Shown here: piece after piece, positions 20,629-32,080 of the stretch
How positions within the stretch are numbered: position 1 is the stretch's first letter
How the letters are laid out: every line of letters starts with the position of its first letter
Source: Camelus bactrianus
Taxonomy: Eukaryota > Chordata > Mammalia > Artiodactyla > Camelidae
NCBI RefSeq assembly: GCF_048773025.1
Contig: NW_027413957.1
Coordinates: 2,604,001-2,668,000, forward strand
Reading direction: 5' to 3'
Length of the DNA stretch: 64,000 bases
The notes under the pieces: model-generated
The model's database searches: none
Seen by the model: the letters and a program-made list of their open reading frames with translations, nothing else
Told to the model about the DNA's origin: nothing
Translations under genes and position numbers: made by a program

Positions 20629-23600
20629 GGAGCTAGTACCTCCCCATATATTTCTGTATGGAGTGGAGTTTGCAAATGAAAAGAAACCATGTGTTCCCAA
20701 CAAGCTAGGTGAAGGACGGCTTTCACACACACTTATCTCTCAGAACTGAGCATGTGGAGAGACGTTTGTTCATCTAGCTCAAAAGGAACTGTTTGCAGGA
20801 GAAACTTTTACTCTGGTTTCTCAATCTGTTTCCTAGTGCCGGTTTGAAGTTTCTGCAGTTTTCACTGTAAAACCGAGTTGGAGCTAGTACCTCCCCATAT
20901 ATATGTATGGAGTGGAGTTTGCAACTGAAAAGAAACTTTGTTTTCCCAACAAACTAGGTTAAGGACGGCTTTCACACACACATATCTCTGAGAACTGAGC
21001 ATGTGGAGAGACATTCGTTCATCTAGCACAAAAGGAACGGGTTGCAGGAGAAACTTTTACTCTGGTTTCTCAGTCTGTTTCCTAGTGCCGGTTTGAAGTT
21101 CCTGCAATTTTCACTGTAAATCCGAGTTGGAGCTAGTACCTCCCCATATATATGTATGGAGTGGAGTTTGCAATGAAAAGAAACTTTGTGTTCCCAACAA
21201 GCTAGGTGAAGGAGGGCTTTCACACACACTTATCTCTCAGAACGGAGCATGTGGAGAGACGTTCGTTCATCTAGCAAAAAGGGAACGGGTTGAAGGAGAA
21301 TCTTTTACTCTGGTTTCTAAGTCTGTTTCCTAGTGCCGGTTTGTAGTTCCTGCAGTTTTCACTGTAAAACCGAGTTTGAGCTAGTACATCCCCATATATA
21401 TGTATGGAGTGGAGTTTGCAACTGAAAAGAAACCTTGTATTCCCAACAAGCTAGATGAAGGACGGCTTTCACACACACTTATCTCTTCGAACAGCGCATG
21501 TGGAGAAACGTTCGTTCATCTAGCACAAAGGGAACGGGTTTCAGGAGAAATTTTTACTCTGGTTTCTCAGTCTCTTTCTTAGTGCCGGTTTTAAGTTCCT
21601 GCAGTTTTCACTGTAAAACCGAGTTGGAGCTAGTACCTCCCCATATATATGTATGGAGAGGTTTTTGCAACTGAAAAGAAACCTTGTGTTCCCAACAAAC
21701 TAGGTGAAGGACGGCTTTCACACACAATTATCTCTCAGAACTGAGCTTGTGGAGAGACGTTCGTTCATCTAGCACAAAAGGTAAGGGTTGCAGGAGAAAC
21801 TTTTACTCTGGTTTCTCAGTCTGTTTCCTAGTGCCGGTTTGAAGTTCCTGCAGTTTTCACTGTAAAACCGAGTTGGAGCTAGTACCTCCCCATATATATG
21901 TATGGAGTGGAGTTTGCAACTGAAAAGTAATTTTGTGTTCCCAACAAGCTATGTGAAGAACGGCTTTCACACACACTTATCTCCCAGAAATGAGCATGTG
22001 GAGAGACGTTCGTTCATCTAGCACAAAGGGAACGGGTTGCAGGAGAAACTTTTACTCTGGTTTCTCAGTCTGTTTCCTAGTGCCGGTTTGATGTTCCTGC
22101 AGTTTTCACTGTAAAACCGAGTTGGAGCTCGTACCTCCCATATATATGTATGGAGTGGTGTTTGCAACTGAAAAGAAACTTTGTGTTCCCAACAAGCTAG
22201 GTGAAGGACGGCTTTCACAAACACTTATCTCTCAGAACTGAGCTTGTGGAGAGACGTTCGTTCATCTAGCACAAAAAGTAAGGGCTGCAGGAGAAACTTT
22301 TACTCTGGTTTCTCAGTCTGTTTCCTAGTGCCGGTTTGAAGTTCCTGCAGTTTTCACTGTAAAACCGAGTTGGAGCTAGTACCTCCCCATATATATGTAT
22401 GGAGTGGAGTTTGCAACTGAAAAGTAATTTTGTATTCCCAACAAGCTATGTGACGGACGGCTTTCACACACACTTATCTCCCAGAAATGAGCATGTGGAG
22501 AGACGTTCGTTCATCTAGCACAAAGGGAACGGGTTGCAGGAGAAACTTTTACTCTGGTTTCTCAGTCTGTTTACTAGTGCCGGTTTGAAGTTCCTGCAGT
22601 TTTCACTGTAAAACCGAGTTGGAGCTTGTACCTCCCCATATATATGTATGGAGTGGGTTTGCAATGAAAAGAAACTTTGTGTTCCCAAAAAGCTAGGTGA
22701 AGGACGGCTTTCACACACACTTATCTCTCAGAAATGATCATGTGGAGAGACTTTCGTTCATCTAGCACAATGGGAACGGGTTGCAGGAGAAACTTTTACT
22801 CTGGTTTCTCAGTCTGTTTCCTAGTGCCGGTTTGAATTTCCTGCAGTTTTCACTGTAAAACAGAGTTGGAGCTAGTACCTCCCCATATATATGTATGGAG
22901 TCGAGTTTGCAACTGAAAAGAAACTTTGTGTTCCCAACAAGCTAGGTGAAGGACGGCTTTCACACACACTTATCACTCAGAACTGAGCATGTGGAGAGAC
23001 GTTCGTTCATCTAGCACAAAGGGAACGGGTTGCAGGAGAAACTTTTACTCTGGTTTCTCAATCTGTTTCCTAGTGCCGGTTTGAATTTCCTGCAGTTTTC
23101 ACTGTAAAACCGAGTTGGAGCTCGTACCTCCCCATATATATGTATGGAGTGGTGTTTGCAACTGAAAAGAAACTTTGTGTTCCCAACAAACTAGGTGAAG
23201 GAAGGCTTTCACACACACTTATCTCTTAGAACTGAGCATGTGGAGAGACATTCGTTCATCTAGCACAAAGGGAACGGGTTGCAGGAGAAACTTTTACTCT
23301 GGTTTCTCAGTCTGTTTTCCAGTGCCGGTTTGAAGTTCCTGCAATTTTCACTGTAAAACCGAGTAGGAGCTACTACCTCCCCATATATATGTATGGAGTG
23401 GAGTTTGCAATGAAAAGAAACTTTGTGTTCCCAACAAGCTAGGTGAAGGACGGCATTCACACACACTTATCTCTCAGAACGGAGCATGTGGTGAGACGTT
23501 CGTTCATCTAGCACAAAGGGAACGGGTTGCAGGATAAACTTTTACTCTGGATTCTCAGTCTGTTTCCTAGTGCCGGTTTGATGTTCCTGCAGTTTTCACT

Positions 23601-23862
23601 GTAAAACCGAGTTGGAGCTCGTACCTCCCCATATATATGTATGGAGTGGAGTTTGCAACTGAAAAGAAACTTTGTGTTCCCAACAAGCTAGGTGAAGGAC
23701 GGTATTCACACACACATATCTCTCAGAACTGAGCATGTGGAGAGACGTTCGTTCATCTAGCACAAAGGGAACGGGTTGCAGGAGAAACATTTACTCTGGT
23801 TTCTCAGTCTGTTTCTTAGTGCCGGTTTGAAGTTCCTGCAGTTTTCACTATAAAACCGAGTT
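20629..23862 (+). repeat. 13-monomer higher-order unit (3,234 bp)
   Basis: Subtype order Q, R (20880), S, T, U, V, W, Y, Z, B, K, L, and a W-start/P-end hybrid (~23614). The next Q lies 3,234 bp downstream at 23863, with the same private changes: GAAGTTTCTGCAG in Q, GGAGGGC in S, and GGAGAGGTTTTTGC in U. This is the longest ordered subtype string in this part of the array. Confidence 0.85.
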
Positions 23863-26350
23863 GGAGCTAGTACCTCCCCATATATTTCTGTATGGAGTGG
23901 AGTTTGCAAATGAAAAGAAACCTTGTGTTCCCAACAAACTAGGTGAAGGACGGCTTTCACACACACTTATCTCTCAGAACTGAGCATGTGGAGAGACGTT
24001 TGTTCATCTAGCTCAAAAGGAACGGTTTGCAGGAGAAACTTTTACTCTGGTTTCTCAATCTGTTTCCTAGTGCCGGTTTGAAGTTTCTGCAGTTTTCACT
24101 GTAAAACCGAGTTGGAGCTAGTACCTCCCCATATATATGTATGGAGTGGGGTTTGCAACTGAAAAGAAACTTTGTTTTCCCAACAAACTAGGTTAAGGAC
24201 GGCTTTCACACACACATATCTCTGAGAACTGAGCATGTGGAGAGACATTCGTTCATCTAGCACAAAAGGAACGGGTTGCAGGAGAAACTTTTACTCTGGT
24301 TTCTCAGTCTGTTTCCTAGTGCCGGTTTGAAGTTCCTGCAATTTTCACTGTAAAACCGAGTTGGAGCTAGTACTTCCCCATATATATGTATGGAGTGGAG
24401 TTTGCAATGAAAAGAAACTTTGTGTTCCCAACAATCTAGGTGAAGGAGGGCTTTCACACACACTTATCTCTCAGAACGGAGCATGTGGAGAGACGTTCGT
24501 TCATCTAGCAAAAAGGGAACGGGTTGAAGGAGAATCTTTTACTCTGGTTTCTAAGTCTGTTTCGTAGTGCCGGTTTGTAGTTCCTGCAGTTTTCACTGTA
24601 AAACCGAGTTTGAGCTAGTACATCCCCATATATATGTATGGAGTGGAGTTTGCAACTGAAAAGAAACCTTGTATTCCCAACAATCTAGATGAAGGACGGC
24701 TTTCACACACACTTATCTCTTCGAACAGCGCATGTGGAGAGACGTTCGTTCATCTAGCACAAAGGGAACGGGTTTCAGGAGAAATTTTTACTCTGGTTTC
24801 TCAGTCTCTTTCTTAGTGCCGGTTTGAAGTTCCTGCAGTTTTCACTGTAAAACCGAGTTGGAGCTAGTACCTCCCCATATATATGTATGGAGAGGTTTTT
24901 GCAACTGAAAAGAAACCTTGTGTTCCCAACAAACTAGGTGAAGGACGGCTTTCACACACAATTATCTCTCAGAACTGAGCTTGTGGAGAGACGTTCGTTC
25001 ATCTAGCACAAAAGGTAAGGGTTGCAGGAGAAACTTTTACTCTGGTTTCTCAGTCTGTTTCCTAGTGCCGGTTTGAAGTTCCTGCAGTTTTCACTGTAAA
25101 ACCGAGTTGGAGCTAGTACCTCCCCATATATATGTATGGAGTGGAGTTTGCAACTGAAAAGTAATTTTGTGTTCCCAACAAGCTATGTGAAGGACGGCTT
25201 TCACACACACTTATCTCCCAGAAATGAGCATGTGGAGAGACGTTCGTTCATCTAGCACAAAGGGAACGGGTTGCAGGAGAAACTTTTACTCTGTTTTCTC
25301 AGTCTGTTTACTAGTGCCGGTTTGAATTTCCTGCAGTTTTCACTGTAAAACCGAGTTGGAGCTTGTACCTCCCCATATATATGTATGGAGTGGGTTTGCA
25401 ATGAAAAGAAACTTTGTGTTCCCAAAAAGCTAGGTGAAGGACGGCTTTCACACACACTTATCTCTCAGAAATGATCATGTGGAGAGACTTTCGTTCATCT
25501 AGCACAATGGGAACGGGTTGCAGGAGAAACTTTTACTCTGGTTTCTCAGTCTGTTTCCTAGTGCCGGTTTGAATTTCCTGCAGTTTTCACTGTAAAACCG
25601 AGTTGGAGCTAGTACCACCCCATATATATGTATGGAGTCGAGTTTGCAACTGAAAAGAAACTTTGTGTTCCCAACAAGCTAGGTGAAGGACGGCTTTCAC
25701 ACACACTTATCTCTCAGAACTGAGCATGTGGAGAGACGTTCGTTCATCTAGCACAAAGGGAACGGGTTGCAGGAGAAACTTTTACTCTGGTTTCTCAATC
25801 TGTTTCCTAGTGCCGGTTTGAAGTTCCTGCAGTTTTCACTGTAAAACCGAGTTGGAGCTCGTACCTCCCCATATATATGTATGGAGTGGAGTTTGCAACT
25901 GAAAAGAAACTTTGTGTTCCCAACAAACTAGGTGAAGGAAGGCTTTCACACACACTTATCTCTTAGAACTGAGCATGTGGAGAGACATTCGTTCATCTAG
26001 CACAAAGGGAACGGGTTGCAGGAGAAACTTTTACTCTGGTTTCTCAGTCTGTTTTCCAGTGCCGGTTTGAAGTTCCTGCAATTTTCACTGTAAAACCGAG
26101 TAGGAGCTACTACCTCCCCATATATATGTATGGAGTGGAGTTTGCAATGAAAAGAAACTTTGTGTTCCCAACAAGCTAGGTGAAGGACGGCTTTCACCCA
26201 CACATATCTGTAAGAACTGAGCATGTGGAGAGACTTTCGTTCATCTAGCACAAAGGGAACAGGTTGCAGGAGATACATTTACTCTGGTTTCTCAGTCTGT
26301 TTCTTAGTGCCGGTTTGAAGTTCCTGCAGTTTTCACTATAAAACCGAGTT
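23863..26350 (+). repeat. 10-monomer shortened version of the 13-monomer unit
   Basis: Order Q, R (24114), S, T, U, Y, Z, B, K, then an L-start/P-end hybrid (~26100). Relative to the preceding unit, V and W are missing between U and Y, and L is fused directly to P. Otherwise the subtypes and private bases match, including GGAGAGGTTTTTGC, GTTTACTAG and AATGATCATG. The unit therefore lost whole monomers, presumably by in-register unequal exchange. Confidence 0.83.
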
Positions 26351-28094
26351 GGAGCTAGTACCTCCCCATATATTTCTGTATGGAGTGGAGTTTGCAAATG
26401 AAAAGAAACCTTGTGTTCCCAACAAGCTAGGTGAAGGACAGCTTTCACACACTCTTATCTCTCAGAACTGAGCATGTGGAGAGACGTTTGTTCATCTAGC
26501 TCAAAAGGAACGGTTTGCAGGAGAAACTTTTACTCTGGTTTCTCAATCTGTTTCCTAGTGCCGGTTTGAAGTTCCTGCAGTTTTCACTGTAAAACCGAGT
26601 TGGAGCTCGTACCTCCCCATATATTTCTGTATGGATTGGAGTTTGCAAATGAAAAGGAACCTTGTGTTCCCAACAAGCTAGTTGAAGGACGGCTTTCACA
26701 CACACTTATCTCTCAGAACTGAGCATGTGGAGAGACGTTCGTTCATCTAGCCGAAAAGGAACGGGTTGCAGGAGAAACTTTTACTCTGGTTTCTCAGTCT
26801 GTTTCCTAGTGCCGGTTTGAAGTTCCTGCAATTTTCACTGTAAAACCGAGTTGGAGCTAGTACCTCCCCATATATATGTATGGAGTGGAGTTTGCAATGA
26901 AAAGAAACTTTGTGTTCCCAACAAGCTAGGTGAAGGACGGCTTTCACACACACTTATCTCTCAGAACGGAGCATGTGGAGAGACGTTCGTTCATCTAGCA
27001 CAAAGGGAACGGGTTGCAGGAGAAACTTTTACTCTGGTTTCTCAATCTGTTTCCTAGTGCCGGTTTGAAGTTCCTGCAGTTTTCACTGTAAAACCGAGTT
27101 GGAGCTCGTACCTCCCCATATATATGTATGGAGTGGAGTTTGCAACTGAAAAGAAACTTTGTGTTCCCAACAAACTAGGTGAAGGAAGGCTTTCACACAC
27201 ACTTATCTCTTAGAACTGAGCATGTGGAGAGACATTCGTTCATCTAGCACAAAGGGAACGGGTTGCAGGAGAAACTTTTACTCTGGTTTCTCAGTCTGTT
27301 TTCCAGTGCCGGTTTGAAGTTCCTGCAATTTTCACTGTAAAACCGAGTAGGAGCTACTACCTCCCCATATATATGTATGGAGTGGAGTTTGCAATGAAAA
27401 GAAACTTTGTGTTCCCAACAAGCTAGGTGAAGGACGGCATTCACACACACTTATCTCTCAGAACGGAGCATGTGGTGAGACGTTCGTTCATCTAGCACAA
27501 AGGGAACGGGTTGCAGGAAAAACTTTTACTCTGGTTTCTCAGTCTGTTTCCTAGTGCCGGTTTGAAGTTCTTGCAGTTTTCACTGTAAAACCGAGTTGGA
27601 GCTAGTACCTCCCCATATATTTGTATGGAGTGGAGTTTGCAACTGAAAAGAAACTTTGTGTTCCCAACAAGCTAGGTGAAGGACGGCTTTAACACCCGCT
27701 TATATCTCAGAACTGAGCATGTGGAGAGACGTTCGTTCATCTAGCACAAAGAAACGGTTTGCAGGAGAAACTTTTACTCTGGTTTCTCAGTCTGTTTCCT
27801 AGTGCCGGTTTGAAGTTCCTGCAGTTTTCACTGTAAAACCGAGTTGGAGCTAGTACCTCCCCATATATATGTATGGAGTGGAGTTTGCAACTGAAAAGAA
27901 ACTTTGTGTTTCCAACAAGCTAGGTGAAGGACGGCTTTCACCCACACATATCTGTAAGAACTGAGCATGTGGAGAGACTTTCGTTCATCTAGCACAAAGG
28001 GAAGAGGTTGCAGGAGATACATTTACTCTGGTTTCTCAGTCTGTTTCTTAGTGCCGGTTTGAAGTTCCTGCAGTTTTCACTATAAAACCGAGTT
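26351..28094 (+). repeat. 7-monomer higher-order unit (1,744 bp)
   Basis: Order Q, a second Q form (~26600: CTCGTACC, GGATTGGAG, CTAGCCGAAAAGG), an S-start hybrid (~26849), K, L, C and P. It repeats at a 1,744 bp offset with the same rare changes, such as GGACAGC with CACACTCTT in Q and CTAGCCGAAAAGG in the second Q form. Confidence 0.85.
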
Positions 28095-28844
28095 GGAGCT
28101 AGTACCTCCCCATATATTTCTGTATGGAGTGGAGTTTGCAAATGAAAAGAAACCTTGTGTTCCCAACAAGCTAGGTGAAGGACAGCTTTCACACACTCTT
28201 ATCTCTCAGAACTGAGCATGTGGAGAGACGTTTGTTCATCTAGCTCAAAAGGAACGGTTTGCAGGAGAAACTTTTACTCTGGTTTCTCAATCTGTTTCCT
28301 AGTGCCGGTTTGAAGTTCCTGCAGTTTTCACTGTAAAACCGAGTTGGAGCTCGTACCTCCCCATATATTTCTGTATGGATTGGAGTTTGCAAATGAAAAG
28401 GAACCTTGTGTTCCCAACAAGCTAGTTGAAGGACGGCTTTCACACACACTTATCTCTCAGAACTGAGCATGTGGAGAGACGTTCGTTCATCTAGCCGAAA
28501 AGGAACGGGTTGCAGGAGAAACTTTTACTCTGGTTTCTCAGTCTGTTTCCTAGTGCCGGTTTGAAGTTCCTGCAGTTTTCACTGTAAAACCGAGTTGGAG
28601 CTAGTACCTCCCCATATATATGTATGGAGTGGAGTTTGCAATGAAAAGAAACTTTGTGTTCCCAACAAGCTAGGTGAAGGACGGCTTTCACACACACTTA
28701 TCTCTCAGAACGGAGCATGTGGAGAGACGTTCGTTCATCTAGCAAAAAGGGAGCGGGTTGAAGGAGAATCTTTTACTCTGGTTTCTAAGTCTGTTTCGTA
28801 GTGCCGGTTTGTAGTTCCTGCAGTTTTCACTGTAAAACCGAGTT
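28095..28844 (+). repeat. Partial second copy of the 7-monomer unit
   Basis: Q (28095), the second Q form (~28343) and S (~28593) match the first three monomers of the preceding unit. Here the third monomer is S to its end (GAAGGAGAATC, CTAAGTC, TTTCGTAG). In the first copy it switches to a different 3' half with TCTCAATCTG. Confidence 0.82.
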
Positions 28845-29093
28845 TGAGCTAGTACCTCCCCATATATATGTATGGAGTGGAGTTTGCAACTGAAAAGAAA
28901 CTTTGTGTTCCCAACAAACTAGGTGAAGGAAGGCTTTCACACACACTTATCTCTTAGAACTGAGCATGTGGAGAGACATTCGTTCATCTAGCACAAAGGG
29001 AACGGGTTGCAGGAGAAACTTTTACTCTGGTTTCTCAGTCTGTTTTCTAGTGCCGGTTTGAAGTTCCTGCAATTTTCACTGTAAAACCGAGTT
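28845..29093 (+). repeat. Subtype K monomer
   Basis: K monomer (CAAACTAGG, GGAAGGC, CTCTTAG, CATTCG, TTTTCTAG, GCAATTTTC) preceding the first L of the next series. In later units this slot is taken by X, whose 5' half is V-like and whose 3' half is K-like. This K is therefore a likely donor type for X. Confidence 0.8.
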
Positions 29094-32080
29094 GGAGCTA
29101 CTACCTCCCCATATATATGTATGGAGTGGAGTTTGCAATGAAAAGAAACTTTGTGTTCCCAACAAGCTAGGTGAAGGACGGTATTCACACACGCTTATCT
29201 CTCAGAACGGAGCATGTGGTGAGATGTTCGTTCATCTAGCACAAAGAAACTGGTTGCAGGAGAAACTTTTACTCTGGTTTCTCAGTCTGTTTCCTAGTGC
29301 CGGTTTGAAGTTCCTGCAGTTTTCACTGTAAAACCGAGTTGGAGCTAGTACCTCCCCATATATATGTATGGAGTGGAGTTTGCAACTGAAAAGAAACTTT
29401 GTGTTTCCAACAAGCTAGGTGAAGGACGGCTTTCACCCACACATATCTGTAAGAACTGAGCATGTGGAGAGACGTTCGTTCATCTAGCACAAAGGGAACA
29501 GGTTGCAGGAGAAACATTTACTCTGTTTTCTCAGTCTGTTTCTTAGTGCCGGTTTGAAGTTCCTGCAGTTTTCACTATAAAACCGAGTTGGAGCTAGTAC
29601 CTCCCCATATATTTCTGTATGGAGTGGAGTTTGCAAATGAAAAGAAACCTTGTGTTCCCAACAAGCTAGGTGAAGGACGGCTTTCACACACACTTATCTC
29701 TCAGAACTGAGCATGTGGAGAGACGTTTGTTCATCTAGCTCAAAAGGAACGGTTTGCAGGAGAAACTTTTACTCTGGTTTCTCAATCTGTTTCCTAGTGC
29801 CGGTTTGAAGTTCCTGCAGTTTTCACTGTAAAAGCGAGTTGGAGCTAGTACCTCCCCATATATATGTATGGAGTGGAGTTTGCAACTGAAAAGAAACTTT
29901 GTTTTCCCAACAAACTAGGTTAAGGACGGCTTTCACACACACATATCTCTGAGAACTGAGCATGTGGAGAGACAGTCGTTCATCTAGCACAAAAGGAACG
30001 GGTTGCAGGAGAAACTTATACTCTGGTTTCTCGGTCTGGTTCCTAGTGCCGGTTTGAAGTTCCTGCAATTTTCACTGTAAAACCGTGTTGGAGCTAGTAC
30101 CTCCCCATATATATGTATGGAGTGGAGTTTGCAATGAAAAGAAACTATGTGTTCCCAACAAGCTAGGTGAAGGACGGCTTTCACACACACTTATCTCTCA
30201 GAACGGAGCATGTGGAGAGACGTTCGTTCATCTAGCAAAAAGGGAACGGGTTGAAGGAGAATCTTTTACTCTGGTTTCTAAGTCTGTTTCGTAGTTCCGG
30301 TTTATAGTTCCTGCAGTTTTCACTGTAAAACCGAGTTTGAGCTAGTACCTCCCCATATATATGTATGGAGTGGAGTTTGCAACTGAAAAGAAACCTTGTA
30401 TTCCCAACAAGCTAGATGAAGAACGGCTTTCACACACACTTATCTCTTCGAACAGCGCATGTGGAGAGACGTTCGTTCATCTAGCACAAAGGGAACGGGT
30501 TGCAGGAGAAATTTTTACTCTGGTTTCTCAGTCTGTTTCTTAGTGCCGGTTTGAAGTTCCTGCAGTTTTCACTGTAAAACCGAGTTGGAGCTAGTACCTC
30601 CCCATATATATGTATGGAGTGGTTTTTGCAACTGAAAAGAAACCTTGTGTTCCCAACAAGGTAGGTGAAGGATGGCTTTCACACACACTTATCTCTCAGA
30701 ACTGAGCTTGTGGAGAGACGTTCGTTCATCTAGCACAAAAGGTAAGGGTTGCAGGAGAAACTTTTACTCTGGTTTCTCAGTCTGTTTCCTAGTGCCGGTT
30801 TGAAGTTCCTGCAGTTTTCACTGTAAAACCGAGTTGGAGCTAGTACCTCCCCATATATATGTATGGAGTGGAGTTTGCAACTGAAAAGTAATTTTGTGTT
30901 CCCAACAAGCTATGTGAAGAACGGCTTTCACACACACTTATCTCCCAGAAATGAGCATGTGGAGAGACGTTCGTTCATCTAGCACAAAGGGAACGGGTTG
31001 CCGGACAAACTGTTAGTCTGGTTTCTCACTCTGTTTCCTAGTGCCGTTTTGATGTTCCTGCAGTTTTCACTTTAAAACCGAGTTGGAGCTAGTACCTCCC
31101 CATATATATGTATGGAGTGGTTTTTGCAACTGAAAAGAAACCTTGTGTTCCCAACAAGCTAGGTGAAGGATGGCTTTCACACACACTTATCTCTCAGAAC
31201 TGAGCTTGTGGAGAGACGTTCGTTCATCTAGCACAAAAGGTAAGGGTTGCAGGAGAAACTTTTACTCTGGTTTCTCAGTCTGTTTCCTAGTGCCGGTTTG
31301 AAGTTCCTGCAGTTTTCACTGTAAAACCGAGTTGGAGCTAGTACCTCCCCATATATATGTATGGAGTGGAGTTTGCAACTGAAAAGTAATTTTGTGTTCC
31401 CAACAAGCTATGTGAAGAACGGCTTTCACACACACTTATCTCCCAGAAATGAGCATGTGGAGAGACGTTCGTTCATCTAGCACAAAGGGAACGGGTTGCA
31501 GGAGAAACTTTTACTCTGGTTTCTCAGTCTGTTTCCTAGTGCCTGTTTGATGTTCCTGCAGTTTTCACTGTAAAACCGAGTTGGAGCTCGTACATCCCCA
31601 TATATATGTATGGAGTGGAGTTTGCAACTGAAAAGAAACTTTGTGTTCCCAACAAGCTAGGTGAAGGACGGCTTTCACACACACTTATCTCTCAGAACTG
31701 AGCTTGTGGAGAGACGTTCGTTCATCTAGAACAAAAGGTAAGGGTTGCAGGAGAAACTTTTACTCTGGTTTCTCAGTCTGTTTCCTAGTGCCGGTTTGAA
31801 GTTCCTGCAGTTTTCACTGTAAAACAGAGTTGGAGCTAGTACCTCCCCATATATATGTATGGAGTGGAGTTTGCAACTGAAAAGTAATTTTGTGTTCCCA
31901 ACAAGCTATGTGAAGTACGGCTTTCACACACACTTATCTCCCAGAAATGAGCATGTGGAGAGACGTTCGTTCATCTAGCACAAAGGGAACGGGTTGCAGG
32001 AGAAACTTTTACTCTGGTTTCTCAGTCTGTTTTCTAGTGCCGGTTTGAAGTTCCTGCAATTTTCACTGTAAAACCGAGTT
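29094..32080 (+). repeat. L-to-X series, unit 1: 12 monomers (2,987 bp)
   Basis: Order L, P, Q, R, S, T, U, V', U, V, W, X, with approximate starts at 29094, 29340, 29590, 29840, 30090, 30337, 30588, 30836, 31083, 31332, 31581 and 31829. L begins CTACTAC and carries AAAGAAACTGG. V' carries GCCGGACAAACTG and TTTCTCACTCTG. The next L lies exactly 2,987 bp away with matching private bases. Confidence 0.9.

Noticed and set aside
25997-26278. Minus-strand open frame of 93 codons, the longest in the window
   Set aside because: It spans an L/P hybrid monomer and is made of the same recurring peptide seen on the minus strand of dozens of monomers. It has no recognisable domain and arises where a crossover removed a stop. 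This is satellite, not a gene.
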